The notes under the pieces are model-generated. The model searched no databases. It was not told where the DNA came from and worked only from the letters and a program-made list of their open reading frames with translations. DNA of 64,000 nt, from assembly GCF_014898055.3 (NCBI RefSeq), contig NW_023602073.1, positions 19,453,784 through 19,517,783 on the forward strand. Reading direction: 5' to 3'. How positions within the stretch are numbered: the first letter of the stretch is position 1; each line of letters begins with the position of its first letter. Shown in pieces: positions 9,129 through 20,825 of the stretch. Source of the stretch: Talpa occidentalis. Lineage: Eukaryota > Chordata > Mammalia > Eulipotyphla > Talpidae. The translations under genes were made by a program, and so were the position numbers.

Positions 9129-11469
9129 AACCCTTTAGGAGGTAGGGCTTTTCTTCTAGTGGAATCACAAACAATTAGGTGAAAAATTGAGTTGCCGGTT
9201 AGGTTGTGGTGCGCTCTTTTCAGAAAATCTGACTCAGACACATGCATTCACACGATCCCTGAGAAAATATACTAGAACAAGCATGGAATGGGAGAGGGTG
9301 GAGATGAGAGAGTGCCCATGTTGGGGAAGGGGTTCCTCTGCGTGAGCCCAAAACAGTTTTTATATTCCAGGCAATTGTAGTAATTTAGAATCCAATGAGT
9401 GGGCATTGCAAACATGGAAGGCTCTTCTAACAAACTTGATCAGTTAAAACTTTTTATTGAAGTAATGGTATTCTTGGCTGTTTGAAGGTGTCACGCTTTT
9501 GCAAAGCCATACTCTTGACACATTCAATTTCTTTTAACAGCTGCCAGTCCGGACTTACTCGAGAAAGCAGAAGACAAGCCTGAGGAGGCTGCAGAATTTG
9601 AAAAGGACCAAAGATTCTCTAATGGTCCTCAATCTCCACATCTTCTTTCGTTTGGGAGGGGTTCATCCCTTCTGGGGTGCAACTAGATTGTTTTGTAGGG
9701 GCCAGTGATCCTCTACAAAGGCTCTCTGTCTCCATTCCCCCTCTGGCCTTAGCCTAGTGATACTCCACAGCAGCCTGTTACTTGCTGTAGAAGTTGGTGC
9801 CTGAGGAGTTTGCATTTCTGTAGTTGTTTTAATGACTCTATTAATCACCTCTACTCCCACCTCCAGTTCCCAGCTTTGCCTGAGCCAGGTTTCTGGTCTT
9901 GTGGAGACTCCTTCCCAACTTTTCTACTCTTGACCTACATCAGGGCAGTTCAGGCTCTTTCCATGAAAGTCCACTGAGTGCACAGCTCTGGCTGCAACAG
10001 GCCAGCTGCGCAGTTGAACCCAAGTACCTTTCTCTTTGGCTTCCTTTTCTTTAACTGATTATTGTCTTTCACATATTTCAGGAAGTTATCTTGGCACTTA
10101 TAATCAATAATTAATGTGCTCTATCAGCATCCATTCCCTTGCCCCTGTTGTTGGCAACAATGCTGACTGCATGTTGGTAACATTAGACTCTTGCAGTGTT
10201 GCCAAGGTAACAGGTGGGGGAGGTTCCTTTTTGAACAGTGCCCATCCCCCTTGATGTCTTCAAGATCACTTTTCTCGTAGATTCGCATGAATGTGGCCAA
10301 AGGAATAACTGTTTTTCCTAAGATGCCCAGAGAACATACAGCAGCCACCTCTCTCCTCTGTCTCTGTGTGTTTGTCGTTTTCACGATTTACTGGAAGATG
10401 GTAATTACGGTGGGAAAGTCATTTAAAAAAAAAGGCTGGAATCCCATGACTGCAAGAATTTGGTATATTCCTCCGGCCCTGTGCATGCGCCTTGACTTAA
10501 CACACGACCACGCTGGGGCTGCCTGTGCCTTTGGATCAAGTAGAGGCCTGGCTGCGGGGGGGGGTGGAAATCGAGCCACAAAAAGACTGCTCAGTCTCCT
10601 TCACTTGCTAATGAGAATTTCACAAGTGGGAAGTTGAGATGAAAGCGCGGAGATGCTGCATTATTGCAAGCAGGAATAGACCTTCCAAAAAAAAAAAAAA
10701 CCACACACACAAAAAAAATCCCACAAAGGAGCCAAAGATAGTCCTCACCCACATGGGTGGTATAAAAGGGTCAGGTTTACAAAGAGAAATGGACTTTAAA
10801 AAAAAAATTGAAGAGGGTAGTTTCAGAGTCAGTGAGGCAAATTTGGAGGTTGCAGAAGAGATCGATGCAGAAAGGATCAAACCCAGCGTGAACGCTGCGG
10901 ATTACAGGCAAAATGCACTGAAGGAAACGCAGCGGGTGTCCAGGGGCTTCCTCTTTACCCCTTTGTGTTGGATTTCTGCGAGAACCGCCACGTTTCCGAG
11001 TAGCTAGATTTACCCCTGGCTCTCACAACCTCCTCCCGGGGAGAGCACATTTTTCCTGCAGACTTGCTGCAGCTGAAATCCATCTTGTTCTCTTTTAGCC
11101 TCCAAACGTGAAATCTGAGACAGGAACTCAGCCTATTGTCCCAACGCTAGCACCCAAACTAAGAGCAAATACTAATTCATTCGCAAATCTAATTTAGATT
11201 TCGATTACTTGGATCATTGTCAATATTGTTGATTTTTTTAAAACTTTAAATTTTTTTTTCATGGAATGGGGACTCCGGATTTGGCTTTTTGGAAGACTCC
11301 ATGTAAACCTTGCCGAGATCGGAGAGGGATACTGTTTTTAAGAGGCAGGATTACAAGCATAACCGGAGCCAAAAATAAGTACCTAGAGGGAAGAGAACTA
11401 ATTTTTGGATTGTACAGGACTGGGGTGTGACCGCAAGGTAGACATTTCTCGAGGAAGAGCCCAAAAGGA
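9129..11469. other. Intergenic DNA
   Basis: Mixed-composition unique sequence with A-rich runs near 10687-10720 and 10798-10808 and a G9 run near 10556-10564. The frames at 10287-11007 show no domain. A moderately CpG-containing patch spans about 10470-11060. Confidence 0.5.
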
Positions 11470-11541
11470 TGGAGATGCTGGGGATCGAACCCGGGACCTC
11501 ATGCATGCTAAGCATGCGCTCTACCACTGAGCTACATCCCC
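11470..11541 (-). tRNA. tRNA-Ala-AGC: tRNA-Ala (AGC anticodon), GGGGATG acceptor type
   Basis: A 72-nt gene with perfect acceptor pairing GGGGATG/CATCTCC apart from the diagnostic G3:U70 wobble. The anticodon arm CATGC-TTAGCAT-GCATG is fully paired, and the B box is GGTTCGATCC with the ancestral CG retained. TTTT lies four bases past the gene on the transcribed strand (AAAA at 11463-11466 on the plus strand). It shares the GATG acceptor with the Ala-CGC gene at 17376, unlike the GGTG acceptors of most copies here. All features predict a functional gene. Confidence 0.97.
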
Positions 11542-11662
11542 ATTACACAAATTAGAGGTTTTCTGAACTGCCTTCATGGAATAAAAGAGGAATTTACTCC
11601 AAAAAATTTTGCTCTTTGGTAAATAAGAATTTTAATTTTTATCTCTCATATGGGAACCTATT

Positions 11663-11907
11663 TTTTTAAAAGATTTATTTATTTTATGCATACAAGAACT
11701 GGGATACAGGCCAGAGGGCTGTGAGTGAGAGGACTCACTAGAGACAGAGTGGGAAACAGAACAGGCAGACTGACTGAAATACACTGCTGAGGGGAGCAGC
11801 AGGGAGACAGGAGAGGTCTGCTGTGCCATGTGATGGAACTCGTGTTGCAGTGTCTGCGGACAACTTCATAGGTTGTGTCTCAACCCTTTGTGCCACCAGA
11901 GAGGCCG
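11663..11907 (-). mobile_element. tRNA-headed SINE, 17-bp target duplication
   Basis: A reverse copy, about 120 bp beyond the Ala-AGC gene, is flanked by the exact repeat TCATATGGGAACCTATT at 11646-11662 and 11908-11924. The middle part around the CAGGGAGCTACCC block is deleted. Confidence 0.93.
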
Positions 11908-11924
11908 TCATATGGGAACCTATT

Positions 11925-12777
11925 ACCAAAGAATTCTGCCAAGCTTGTATCTTGCAGACATTCAGTAATTGATAACATACCAGTGGTCGGAATTCTCAGG
12001 AAGGAACATCTTCCCAGGCCCTCCTTTTCTGAACGTCATTTCTTCTTTTTTCAAAGGATGAATGGGAGAAAGAAAAATATCCTTGCAGAAAAGACAGAAA
12101 ACACTTGCCAGAGACTGTCTTTAATTATGAAAACTACTCAACTGTACCCCTTTTCCCCCGGCCCTCTGCCGAATTCTCCTTCACATTTCTGCACCCAGTC
12201 CCAGGACTCCAGAAACCACTGTGCACCTTTTCTTAGAAAAACCAGTACTCAGTGGAGGGAGTGCTGTTGCAGAATTTAATTTCTTACACCAGGAGTTGCT
12301 GGGACCAGGAGCAAGGTGGAGAGAATCCTAAAGAAATCGCTTGATAAGATGACACCAGCATGTCTCATCCTTTTACTGTGCTAAAAGAACCTGAATTTTG
12401 TTCATGTAGTAGAGACGTGGGGCCCAGAGAGTTTGCGTAAATCACTAATGCTCTAAAATAATTATAGTTTTTCCCACCCTTGCCAGTAAATATTTAAAGG
12501 ATAGGTCCACAACTCTGGTAGTCAAGACAGTATGGATGTGTCTATAAATACTTCAGATTTTTTTTTTTCAGGATGAAAAAAGGAGAGCCACACATCTGAG
12601 TTTATCATTACTGCTTGGTTTTCGATGACATGGTCTCTGATAACAGTCTGGAAGCTTAAGAGAACCTGATAAAAATCATCTTTGGGGTAAGTAATGATTA
12701 TTTACCAAAGAATTGTTTTTAAAGAGCTTGTGGGAATAGTAGTTTTCTATTGCTGGGTACCACTCCAAAACTTAGTG

Positions 12778-12821
<44 letters not shown>

Positions 12822-13414
12822 CAGACTGTGATTCACGAACTCCAGGGGGTTTGCTTGGCTGGGTACTAGCCCAGTGTCTCATGAACTGTGGTGGGAAGCC
12901 TCAGTTTCTTCCCAAATGGGTTTTGGTGATGGATTTAAGAAGTGGTAGTGGGGTGCACAGGGGTCCAATACCAGGGGGTAAGTATCTTGGGGCCCTTTGA
13001 AGGTCAGCTAAGACTCTGTGTTGTCCTTACTTGTACATCTGGGCTGATTATGAGTTAACTTTTGCATTGCTTTAAAAAATAAAAATGAGTGGATGGCCAG
13101 GGACACTTGTGTAGATGAATAGAGAATATTTTCAGTAACTCTTTGGGAGATCTTAGTGGGAGAAATCATGACATTTGCATGTAAGACTAGCAATTTCATT
13201 AGAAGAAATGGAGAATATATAAATGGTGTAAATTATTAAGACTAACCTAAGAAGTTATAGAAAATCTTGTTCAATATATAACTCTTTGAAAAATCAGGAA
13301 TTTAAACACAATTTCCATAAAATATTTCCAGCCTGAGACAGTTTTACTAGGGATGGAGGGCAGGTTAAATAAGTGAAATGACTCAAAAGATACAAAGTTC
13401 CTGTTATGAAAGAG
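11925..13414. other. Intergenic DNA with a TA microsatellite
   Basis: Unique sequence apart from the TA repeat. No coding signal was recognised in the frame at 11875-12279. Confidence 0.5.
12780..12819. repeat. (TA)n microsatellite
   Basis: About 20 uninterrupted TA units, likely polymorphic. Confidence 0.97.
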
Positions 13415-13735
13415 ATAAGCTTTGGGAGTGTAGTGGATAGTTTGGTGACTATAGTTAATAATACTGTATCGCATGTTTGAAAGTTGCTAAGGCAAGTAAA
13501 TCTTAAAAGTTCTCTCCAAAGTCGCCTTCAATGATGATCCAGGAATAAATCCTGTTCTCTAGGGAAAAAAAAAAAAAAAGTTCTCATCACAAGGAAAAGA
13601 ATGTAACTGCGTATGATGATGAATGTCAACTAGCCCTTATGGTAGGAGCTTTGCAATACATACAAATATGGAATAATTATGGTAACTTGAAACTAATATC
13701 ATGTCAATTATACTTCAATTAAAAATAGAATTAGT
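13415..13735 (+). mobile_element. Old L1 3' untranslated region
   Basis: The order of landmarks is that of the ancient mammalian L1M 3' UTR: GACTATAGTTAATAATACTG, GAAAGTTGCTAAGGCAAG, TCTTAAAAGTTCTC, then ATATCATGTCAATTATAC and CTTCAATTAAAAA at the end. It is heavily diverged, with no target repeat visible. Confidence 0.75.
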
Positions 13736-14180
13736 TGACTTATAAATAATTGGCCTGTAATTATATATAATAAAATATAATTAATTGATTTTTACATATA
13801 ACTAAATAAAATGAAATTTGGAAGTGTGCATAGAGAGATGAGATGGGACCCAAAAACAGATCTCTAAGACACTCTAGCATTTAGAAGTCAAAGAGGAAAG
13901 AGTCCAGCAGGAGAATCTAAGAGGAGATACTCAGAGATATAGAAGGATTTACAGAGAGTGTTTTGACTCAGAGAGAGCAGCTAACTGCTTTGAATGCAGG
14001 TCAAGTTAAATAAACACAAAGAGGTGACATTTTTCATCACAGAAAAAGAAGGACCAGAAGCCTTGGTGGAAAAAAATTGTGGAGACATAAGAAAAAGAAG
14101 AGGAGACATTAGTTATAAATGATACTTTGGAGAACTTTTTGTTATAAAAAAGAGCAGACACATAGTCAATTGATCTTTCA
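13736..14180. other. Intergenic DNA, A-rich
   Basis: AT-rich and purine-rich sequence between two old L1 fragments. Not assigned to any family. Confidence 0.5.
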
Positions 14181-14184
14181 CAAA

Positions 14185-14530
14185 GGAACAAAGGTGATGA
14201 ATGCTGTAGAGAAAGGATGGTCTTGATAACAAGTGGTGCTGGAACAACTTGGATTTTCTTACTTAAAAAAAATGAAGCAAGAGGTCTTATACCTTTCACC
14301 AAAATCAATGATAAATGGTTCATAGAGGTGATTATAAATTTCAAAATTATAAAACTCATTAAAAATAGCACAGGAGTAAACCTTGGTCCCAAGATCTCGG
14401 GCTTGGCAAGGTCCCTATGTTATCATCAAATTAAAACAACAACGCAATACCACTCTATACCTACTAGATTTGCCAAAATCCAATGCCCCTATGTCAAGGG
14501 GCAAAGAAAATCATCCTGTATCTCTCTGGG
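14185..14530 (+). mobile_element. Old L1 ORF2 fragment
   Basis: The stretch from GTGGTGCTGGAACAACTTGG through TTCACCAAAATCAATG and CACAGGAGTAAACC follows the late ORF2 region of L1. It continues with the AATACCACTCTATACCTACTAG segment near 14445. The frame is broken by stops and indels. The fragment resumes at 15057 after an unrelated insert. Confidence 0.75.
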
Positions 14531-15056
14531 TTCTTCTCAGACTGAGTGAGTAATCAAAACAGCATCAGATGGGTTAGCAAAGGAAAAATCAATTTAATAG
14601 CATATGTATGGGGAATTTACAAGATTGTAAATTCTGAAGAATAATGCAGAGGACCAGGGATATTTATCTTGCATTTAAGGACTTGGGGCATCAAGGACAG
14701 AGTTGAGGAAACCTCATGTGACAGACAAGGAGGAGGGTGACTTTATCCTTACTCCAAAAATAAAGAAAAGATTCATAGATAGAATGTGTTTCTAATAAAC
14801 CCAGAACTGGATGCCAAACCCAAACTACATTCTCTAGGTCATAAGAGGGAGACCAGTGAGTTCTTCTTTGAGTAGGTGAAGGGTAGATGCTTAGGACATG
14901 ATCTCTTCTTGATTGCAGAATGGCGAAGGAGTCAATGAGGGCAGAAGCTTCTCTTAGCTTTCAGTACTCTCACTGCTTTTAATTCAAGAGTCTGCCTTTT
15001 TTAAGTCCCCAGTCTCACAGCACCTCCAAACTAAGGTGACCCGGGGCCTATTATGG
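14531..15056. other. Unassigned insert within the old L1
   Basis: About 525 bp separate two collinear L1 pieces. The sequence does not match L1 and may be an old LTR or other inserted repeat in reverse orientation. I could not name it. Confidence 0.35.
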
Positions 15057-15560
15057 GCACAATGAGAAAAACCCATTTAACCCATTTGGGGAGATAGATC
15101 CCACAGTGCTGGAAAAGGATGTGGAACAACAGGAACTCTCATTGCTGGTGGAGATGCAATATAATGTAGTCATTTTGGAATACAGCTTGGTGGTTTCTTT
15201 AAAACTAAACCTACGGTCACCCACATAATCGTGCTCTTCAGTATTTACTTGAAACAAGTTGAAATTTTATGTCCATGCAAAAACCTGCACAGATGTCTAC
15301 AGCACCTTTCTCCATAATTGCCAGACCTTGGAAGCAATAACGAATCCTTCAAGTGAATGCATAAACCAACTGCTATGTTCAGGTAATGGGATATTATTGC
15401 ACACTAAAATATTATTGCACATTCCTCTCAGCAAAGACAGAGAGGAATGGATCTTAAATGCATGTTAGTAAGTGAAAGAAACCCATCTGAAAAGGTTAGC
15501 TCTATGATATTCTGGAAAAGGTAAAACTATAGAGATACAGTTAAAGATAAAGCCAGACTT
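15057..15560 (+). mobile_element. Old L1 ORF2 3' portion, continuation
   Basis: Landmarks of the ORF2 C-terminal region appear in order: GGAACTCTCATTGCTGGTGG, AATACAGCTTGGTGG, CCATGCAAAAACCTGCACA, CTCCATAATTGCCAGA, and CTATGATATTCTGGAAAAGG near the end. It is collinear with the fragment ending at 14530 and is non-functional. Confidence 0.8.
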
Positions 15561-17375
15561 TCTGTGTGGTATGGGAGGATGTATAGGCAGAGCATCAAAG
15601 ATGGATATGCATAAAGGTACATTTTTAAAAACAGGTAAAAGAAGTTACAGTAGCCTTAATTTGATGGAATTTTTATGTTTAAAATAACAGGTAGTGTTCA
15701 ATGAAGGGAAAGAAAATAGGATTAGCTAGTACAAGAAAATGAAGACATTTTGAAAGTGCCACTGTAAATTCTCCTAGGGAAATACAGCAGGCGAGCAGGG
15801 TGACACTCCACCATGCTTCAGTTTCCTTGCCTCTACGTGTACAGTTGGAATTCTCTGAAGTTCTCACTTTCCAAAGTGACAAAGTTCTTAATAATTCTGC
15901 TAATCCTGCTCCTTTTCTCCTCCCTGAAGAGGACACCAAGTTAATCCATGGACAAAAGGACATGGTAAGTATAGAAATGTCATGGACCCTGATTCTGAAT
16001 AGGTGTATGGAGAAGCAACAGCAGCCAGAGCTTTTCAGATCTTGTCCTGAGGGGATGGCAAGGGAGATTCTGGACAAGGTCCTAGACTAGAAGTACCAGT
16101 GTGCTATTCTCTAGCAGTCCTGAACAGTCTTTGTATGGTGAGTCAGAAGGCACAGCTGGAGTCATCTAGTCTAGAAAAACATCTGGGTATCATGACTAGA
16201 CTAGAGCTTTGATCCTCACTCGATCTGGAAAGGTCCTACTTATTCTTTATAACATGTCTCAACTCTTTCTTTAGTGAAGCTTTTCCTGACCTACCTCCTC
16301 AAAAACAGTTGATCCTACCCTCTTCTGGATCCCTGTGCTTCTCTTACATTTGTAAAATATGTAAAACATGATATTCTGATACAGAGTCACAAATAGTATT
16401 TCTCTATTTGTTTCCCCACCTTGAGACTCAGTTCTATCTCCAAATTTAGCACAGTTACATAGTAACAGAGAAAAGCCACCCCACAAGAAATGTTAATTAT
16501 ATAACAGACTGATTTGCTCTTAGCAGAGAAATACATGTGGCTACTTTTAGTGTATTTTTAAATGTGATCCCAATTAATACATTATTGTTATTACTATACC
16601 AATATTCCAAAGCACTCAACTGAATCAAGGAATGAAGATAGGAACAATGCAGAAATCACATGAGCCTAAGAATTCATTTAATGACAGTGGCCCACATGGC
16701 AACCTCCATTAGATCCTCAGAGCTGTCATGCAATCTTTTACTGCTTTCTAACCTACTCTGCCTTCCATTTCCATCTTCTAACCCTTGCTACTTTCCCAAA
16801 CCTCCTCCACTGAATCATGAGAAGTTCTCCTGCACAGAAGCCTCCAGCAAAGCCAAGATGCAGTGAGAAATAAAATGATAACTAGATTGGTAACTATAGC
16901 TATGTGAAGAAATTCCTTTTATGGTCCTAAAATGGAACCTTGAATACTGATCTGCAACTTCCATATCAATACTAAAAAAAGTAGGCCACTTCCTCTCCCC
17001 CTTAAAAAATTAGATTATTTTCCATTGGAAATAAATAAGACCTTATTTAATTGAGCTAAATCATTTTTTCATATGCAATTGTATTTTCCTTTTCTGGATG
17101 CACTCAGAGGATGAATCTACTTCTGAATTTTCCTTCTGACTTTTTACTGCTCACTGCGTAGTGAAACAACCCAAGAGAGTTTCCAGGAAGCAGGCAATAA
17201 GATGGTGGTGAGTTAATCCTAATAAAGAGAACTCTACTCACAGATGGGAAATACATCGATTTAAAGGAAATGATAATGGCAAAAATGAGAAAGAACTAAA
17301 ATATTTTACTTATTTTACTTAATAAATCTAGACCAGATACAAGACTGGCTAGGAACAGGAAATAAAAGCGTGGCC
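15561..17375. other. Intergenic DNA
   Basis: Unique sequence. The paired frames at 15679-16090 overlap on opposite strands and show no domain. Nothing else was recognised. Confidence 0.5.
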
Positions 17376-17447
17376 TGGAGATGCCGGGGATCGAACCCGG
17401 GGCCTCATACATGCGAAGCATGCGCTCTACCACTGAGCTACATCCCC
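17376..17447 (-). tRNA. tRNA-Ala-CGC: tRNA-Ala (CGC anticodon)
   Basis: The only clean GCG-reading alanine gene in the window. Its 72 nt have acceptor GGGGATG/CATCTCC with G3:U70, anticodon arm CATGC-TTCGCAT-GTATG, and a CCCGG T stem with B box GGTTCGATCC. A TTTT follows about nine bases downstream on the minus strand (AAAA at 17364-17367 on the plus strand). The upstream side leads to a CpG-rich tract at 17930-18260. Confidence 0.97.
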
Positions 17448-17929
17448 TTACTGAAGAAATGAGCTGGGTAGGATTCCAGTCCTGTTAACATCTCGCAGCC
17501 GAGTGTATCGTTTTGGTGTTACTTTGATTTTCACCAGACAGTGCTGGTCTTTAAAGGTCAGTACGACTTCGTTAAATTAAAGCCTGACCCGGATGACATC
17601 CAAGTAGCCTCCTGCAGAAACGCACCAACATCCAGTTCATTGAGACAGCACAATTGTCTGAACTTCAGCACCTTTGTTCTTTGCTGCCTTGGTTAAATAG
17701 AATCCTAGGCGGAAACAATTAAGGATTTTTTCATGACCCTTTGAAGAATGTTCGCTTAATCAAAGACTCATGGAAAACGCCACCAAAATTCCTTGCCATT
17801 GAGCGGGTTGAAGGTTTAAAAGAATCTTTGGAGTTGCGCTTCCCAATTTGACCCCTCTCGGAGAGGGAGAAAAAAAAAAAAAAATCTGTCCTGATGAAAA
17901 CGAGAAGAACCTGCCCCGATTTTTGTCCC

Positions 17930-18260
17930 CAGAAGCAACGCTCAGCCCGCACGCGTGTCATCCGGTCCACCTGACCCGGCAGCGGCAATCTGTGAAGAAT
18001 CTTAGATTTAAGGAGCCACGTTTCCTTGATCCCCTCATCCCCCTGACCCTCACTCCCTTCCTTAATCCATCTGCTCCGTCTCTTGCCTCTTCTCTGGTTT
18101 GGAGCATCCGCCGGCTGCCGATCGCCAGCAGGGGCCTGAACGAGACCGCCCAAGCCTGGATGCGCGGGCCCGTGCGCGGCGCTGCAGCCTGGCGCGCCGC
18201 TTCCCACCCCTGCCAGGGTCTCTGCCCCTAGGCCCGCTGCAGCAGTCCCGGGCACAGGAT
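17930..18260. promoter_or_regulatory. CpG-rich tract upstream of tRNA-Ala-CGC
   Basis: Dense CpGs (CGCACGCGTG near 17948, GCGCGGGCCCGTGCGCGGCG near 18162) lie about 0.5-0.8 kb 5' of the minus-strand Ala-CGC gene. The frames overlapping it on both strands look like GC-driven artefacts. Confidence 0.55.
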
Positions 18261-18329
18261 TCTTGTCTCTGGTTTCAGAAGTTACACTGAAGAGACGAGC
18301 TACTCTTCAAAGGTAAAAATGATAACACC

Positions 18330-18490
18330 TAAGGCACGATCCACGAAACAATTAGGTTGGACTTCATTGTAATTAAAAATTGCTTTTTGAAAGACACTCG
18401 TAAGGGAAATAAAAGACAAAACTGGGAAGAAATATTTGCAAAAGATGTATCTGTTAAAGGATAGTATCCAAAAAACACAAAGAATATATA
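18330..18490 (+). mobile_element. Old L1 ORF2 fragment
   Basis: AAATTGCTTTTTGAAAGACA, GGGAAATAAAAGACAAAACT and GGGAAGAAATATTTGCAAAA followed by ATCTGTTAAAGGATAGTATC mirror the L1 ORF2 segment before the CTCAACATCA region. It merges into an AT/GT-rich simple stretch at 18483-18540. Confidence 0.7.
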
Positions 18491-18540
18491 TGTGTATATA
18501 TGTATAATGTATGTATAAATATGTGTAAGCCTAATATATG

Positions 18541-19192
18541 TTATAAACAGGTATACTATCCCCAAAATGTGAGTGACAACACATGTCACTTCTCACCTGG
18601 AATCTTGAAGTCACCTGCATGATTCTCCATAGCTCACATTTCTTCTGAAATAGCAACTGACAATATTCTTGATAAAAACTAATATATGGGATCAAAATAT
18701 GCCACCTCAAAATATGTCGCTCTGGCATAAAGATTCTGAGTTGGAGACAAATATATGGGATCAAATATATGGGACAAATGAGAATTAACAGATGCAAAAA
18801 GACTTTTCAGAATGTCCTTTTAGTAAAAGCAGAAACTTCTGAGAAATGAGAATTGCTGACATGTATCTGCACAAACAAATCTTAACTTAGTTGGTTTCCC
18901 CCATATATTTTCCTTCCCATAGTTGCTGTGCACCAAAGTTTAAGTCCTTAGTCTTGTCACTTGCTACAAAGTTATAGTTCTTTGCTGAACTCCTACATAA
19001 GCCCAAGTAGTAGCTCTTTAATTAAGCAGTCCCAGGCCCAGCCATGGTTCATGCATTCATAAGCTTATGTTTGTTTTGCTCATGTTAACCTGTCTTTTGT
19101 CAGTTGAACTGGCCTCAATCCAGGAACCTAAAATGGGTGGAGGAAAAACGTCTCCCTCACCCATACTTCTTTATCATCCTAAATCCCAGATT
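18541..19192. other. Intergenic DNA
   Basis: AT-rich unique sequence with no recognised element. Confidence 0.5.
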
Positions 19193-19207
19193 AAGAATAT
19201 TGGGGAG

Positions 19208-19480
19208 AGTCCTCCCTGGTGGCGCAAGGGGTTAAGACGCAGCACTATGAAGCTGGCCACAGCCACTGCAGCATGAGTTTGATCCCTAGCCAGGGAGATA
19301 CCCACATGGCACAGCAGACCTCTCCTGCCTCGCCCACTGCTCCCCTCAGCAGTGTATTTCAATCAATCCACCTGTTTTGCTCCCCACTCTGTCCCTGGTG
19401 AGTCCTCTCACCCTCCAAACCTCTGGCCTATAGCCTAGTTCTTGTATGCATAAATAAATAAATCTTTGAAAAAAAAAAAA
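19208..19480 (+). mobile_element. tRNA-headed SINE, full length, 15-bp target duplication
   Basis: A full copy runs from TCCTCCCTGGTGGCGCAAGG through all body blocks to TAAATAAATAAATCTTTG plus an A-run. The exact repeat AAGAATATTGGGGAG occurs at 19193-19207 and 19481-19495. This copy is a good reference for the family's common type. Confidence 0.95.
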
Positions 19481-19495
19481 AAGAATATTGGGGAG

Positions 19496-20821
19496 GAGAG
19501 TCAGCAACCAAGCAATGAGGAAAAAAAAATGTGCAAAGAATAAGTTTTTGTTGTTTAAACCAATGGGATTTTGTGGATGTTATCTTTTATATTCTAACCA
19601 AGTCTATAATGGAGAAATGATCCCTTTTGTGATAGGAATATCAATTCTGTTTTTCCAATCTCAAATTTGTCTTTGACTTTGCTTGTGGATTTTTATTTTT
19701 CCTTACAGGAGATTTTGTTTTCTTTTGCTCTACAATAACTCAAATAATATATGCTTATTGTAGAAAATTTGGAAACAATAAATATACTAAGAAAAATTAC
19801 CTGTATTCTCACCACTCTTTCAGAAGCCCTCTTGAAATCAAATTTGTCAATATTTTCCTTCAAATGATTTTGGGTTTTTAAATTACAATTGACGTGGCCT
19901 TCCCTGTTCCAAAGTTATAGAAAAAAAAGTTTTACTTGTGTTTTCACACTACTTCTAAATTTTGCTCACAAATCTCAAGCACCATTTGATATTCATCCTG
20001 TTGTATAAATAAGGGTATGAAATCAACTCCTCCCAACCCCAGGGAACTACCCAGATTTTGCCACACCAATTAGTAAAGAGTCCACCTTTATTCATGATAT
20101 GATCACTTCTCTCCCCCACCTCCCCAAACACTGTCTTCCTACTTCTTTGTAACTTTCTGTGTTGCCATTGTGATCCTCTAGGCAACTATGAAGGCAGAGG
20201 AATAAGATAGGGGGAAGAAGGAATTTGAAGACTCAAGAAAATACCCCACTTCTGGAACTTTTCCTGCTGATAGAATGGAAATGCTGTGCAGTAAAACAGG
20301 AGGAGGCTAAGAGGAATTAGAATTGCCTGCAGCAGAAACAACAAATTCCTTGGTCCAAAATCAGCTTAAGGTCAACCATTCTTTTGTTTTTCAGAAATAC
20401 ATTCTGGTGAGTCCTAATTCTCCAGTCCCAAAGAATCCTCTTCAGTCCTCAGGATACCCTCTCTTCAGAGTCCTACTCTTCCACAGTCACATGAACATTC
20501 AGGTCTCTAGAGGTGAGTCTCTGCAGAATTCCAGAATTGGGTATGACAGTGCACAGGAGACATCTTTGTCATCTTTGGGGAGCTGTTTCATAGGCCATTC
20601 AAATTCATCATGTTCCAGCAGTGCCAGAACAAGTGATTGTTGCAGACATGTATCCCTTTCCCTTTAATAGTTAAAGTTTCTGTCTTCTCTTTTCATCTGG
20701 TTCTAAACTTCCAGAGGCAATTTTTGGCCTTCTTTGTGCCCACCAGCCTGCAATTTCTTCCAGGCTGCAGGAGCACTACAAGTAAAAGAACATCATTATG
20801 CTGATGTTTTGGAAGCCTGTG
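19496..20821. other. Intergenic DNA, possible old retroposon remnants
   Basis: The segment at about 19730-19870 (ATATGCTTATTGTAGAAAAT and following) looks like an old interspersed repeat that I cannot name. The rest is unique, with no gene. Confidence 0.4.
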
Positions 20822-20825
20822 GATC

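Noticed and set aside
17731..18290. 174-codon frame in the GC-rich tract
   Set aside because: Overlapping frames occur on both strands in CpG-rich DNA, with no domain, no credible exon borders and a poly-F/K stretch from an A-run.
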